From Pseudomonadota bacterium (lineage in GTDB: Bacteria; Desulfobacterota; Anaeroferrophillalia; Anaeroferrophillales; Tharpellaceae), in the NCBI GenBank assembly GCA_015486505.1, contig WFRP01000306.1, positions 1-13,260 of the forward strand: a DNA stretch of 13,260 nt, written 5' to 3'. Both the position numbers and the translations under genes were made by a program. Shown one piece after another: positions 12,848-13,260 of the stretch (positions are counted from its first letter, which is position 1; each line of letters starts with the position of its first letter). The notes beneath the pieces are model-generated. The model did no database searches and had not been told where the DNA came from. It saw only the letters and a program-made list of their open reading frames with translations.

Positions 12848-12970
12848 TACCTTACAGGTTATTTTCTGCACCAAAAAACAAGATTTAATAATCAGAAAAT
12901 GTTCTGATAAGAGTACTTATTTGCGGGGCACAAAGCCCTGTTTGGGTTGCGGGAGTTGTTCCCGCATTAG
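12848..12970 (-). repeat. structured repeat, copy D (type I)
   Basis: A 123-bp unit, joined without gap to copy E and in the same order (type I then type II) as A-B on the left, but on the opposite strand. Its second stem is GGGC/GCCC around TTTGT, different in sequence from the stem in E but still paired. The long hairpin keeps ATTTTCTG/CAGAAAAT. The unit starts in the stop codon of the mobile-element remnant (TTCTAATG). Confidence 0.88.
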
Positions 12971-13260
12971 AATATCTCCGATGCCGCCAGTCTGACATGG
13001 TCGACATTGACGGTTTGCGATTGCTCCGCAGCGGCGGCAATCAATGACCCACGGGCCAGATGGTTGGCTTTGCGAAAAATACCGCCTGATCCTTGAAAAA
13101 TCGCAGTTACCGCTGCCTCTTCAAATTTCTGGAGCTCTTTGATTAAATCAGCTACAGGCAGCGCGGGCTTTTCCCGCTTCATTCTGACAATTGCCATAAT
13201 GGTTTCGTCATCGACCTTACGACTGCGACCCTGGTCAGAACGTTCCGCAGGGTACAGGGA
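12967..13260 (-). pseudogene. mobile-element remnant: transposase N-part joined to ExeA-like ATPase C-part
   Basis: An open frame enters from the right edge and runs for 97 residues to TAA at 12969-12967. Residues 1-45 (SDQGRSRKVDDET near 8-20, then KREKPALPVADLI) look like the helix-turn-helix/linker region of an integrase-type (rve/Mu-like) DDE transposase. Residues 46-97 (AIFQGSGGIFRKANHLARG, then VDHVRLAASEIF) look like the C-terminus of the ExeA/TniB-type AAA ATPase that accompanies such transposases as a second gene. The two are in frame at about 13126, as expected if an internal deletion removed the catalytic domain, the end of the transposase gene and most of the ATPase. It cannot be active alone. 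Its stop codon lies exactly at the edge of repeat copy D. Confidence 0.68.

Noticed and set aside
12714..12995. Plus-strand open frame encoding a repeated Cys-rich peptide (KCSDKSTYL...CLGCGSCSRI twice)
   Set aside because: It is a translation of the antisense strand of repeat copies E and D; the apparent peptide repeat simply mirrors the DNA repeat, and there is no ribosome binding site.

Overview
The window looks like a fatty-acid or isoprenoid/steroid-type catabolic locus from a Gram-negative, probably anaerobic bacterium. A Desulfobacterota (former Deltaproteobacteria) host is my best guess. I infer this from the mix of acyl-CoA dehydrogenases, an Fe-S/flavodoxin redox module, a CoA-disulfide-reductase/rhodanese enzyme, an outer-membrane DUF1302-type protein and two sigma-54-type promoters. 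No marker gene fixes the taxon.

Layout. Positions 1-214 (minus) hold the N-terminus of a secreted DUF1302-like protein, with a sigma-54-type promoter at 293-309 and two upstream palindromes. Positions 215-1445 carry no convincing gene. They contain two tandem copies (579-835) of a structured repeat and a 12-bp-stem hairpin (889-926). A second sigma-54-type promoter (1446-1461), preceded by a duplicated 12-bp motif, starts a rightward run of nine genes: a 67-aa protein of unknown function, a QueG/RdhA-like Fe-S protein, a flavodoxin-like protein, a MerB-like protein, a CoA-disulfide/persulfide reductase with rhodanese domain, a bile-acid:sodium-symporter-family permease, two acyl-CoA dehydrogenases and an SCP-x-type thiolase. 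The run ends at a strong bidirectional terminator (10881-10920). Converging on it from the right is a two-gene minus-strand unit: an SCP2-domain protein followed by a third acyl-CoA dehydrogenase. The right edge has two inverted copies of the structured repeat (12715-12970), abutting a mobile-element remnant in which the start of a transposase is joined in frame to the end of an ExeA-like ATPase.

How it may work together. The permease (perhaps with the outer-membrane protein) could import a carboxylic acid. The SCP2 protein could bind a bulky lipid-like acyl-CoA. Three dehydrogenases and the thiolase could carry out dehydrogenation and C-C cleavage. The Fe-S, flavodoxin and CoADR-rhodanese proteins could handle electrons or CoA/sulfane-sulfur redox. 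The hydratase, hydroxyacyl dehydrogenase and CoA ligase are not in this window, and the substrate is not determinable.

The most unusual feature is a repeat of about 125-145 bp built from consecutive hairpins, present five times here. Two copies form a dimer at each end of the locus, so the ends make a ~256-bp inverted repeat around nearly 12 kb. A fifth copy sits inside the operon leader. All copies point the same way as the next downstream gene, and their stems are kept partly by G-U-type changes.
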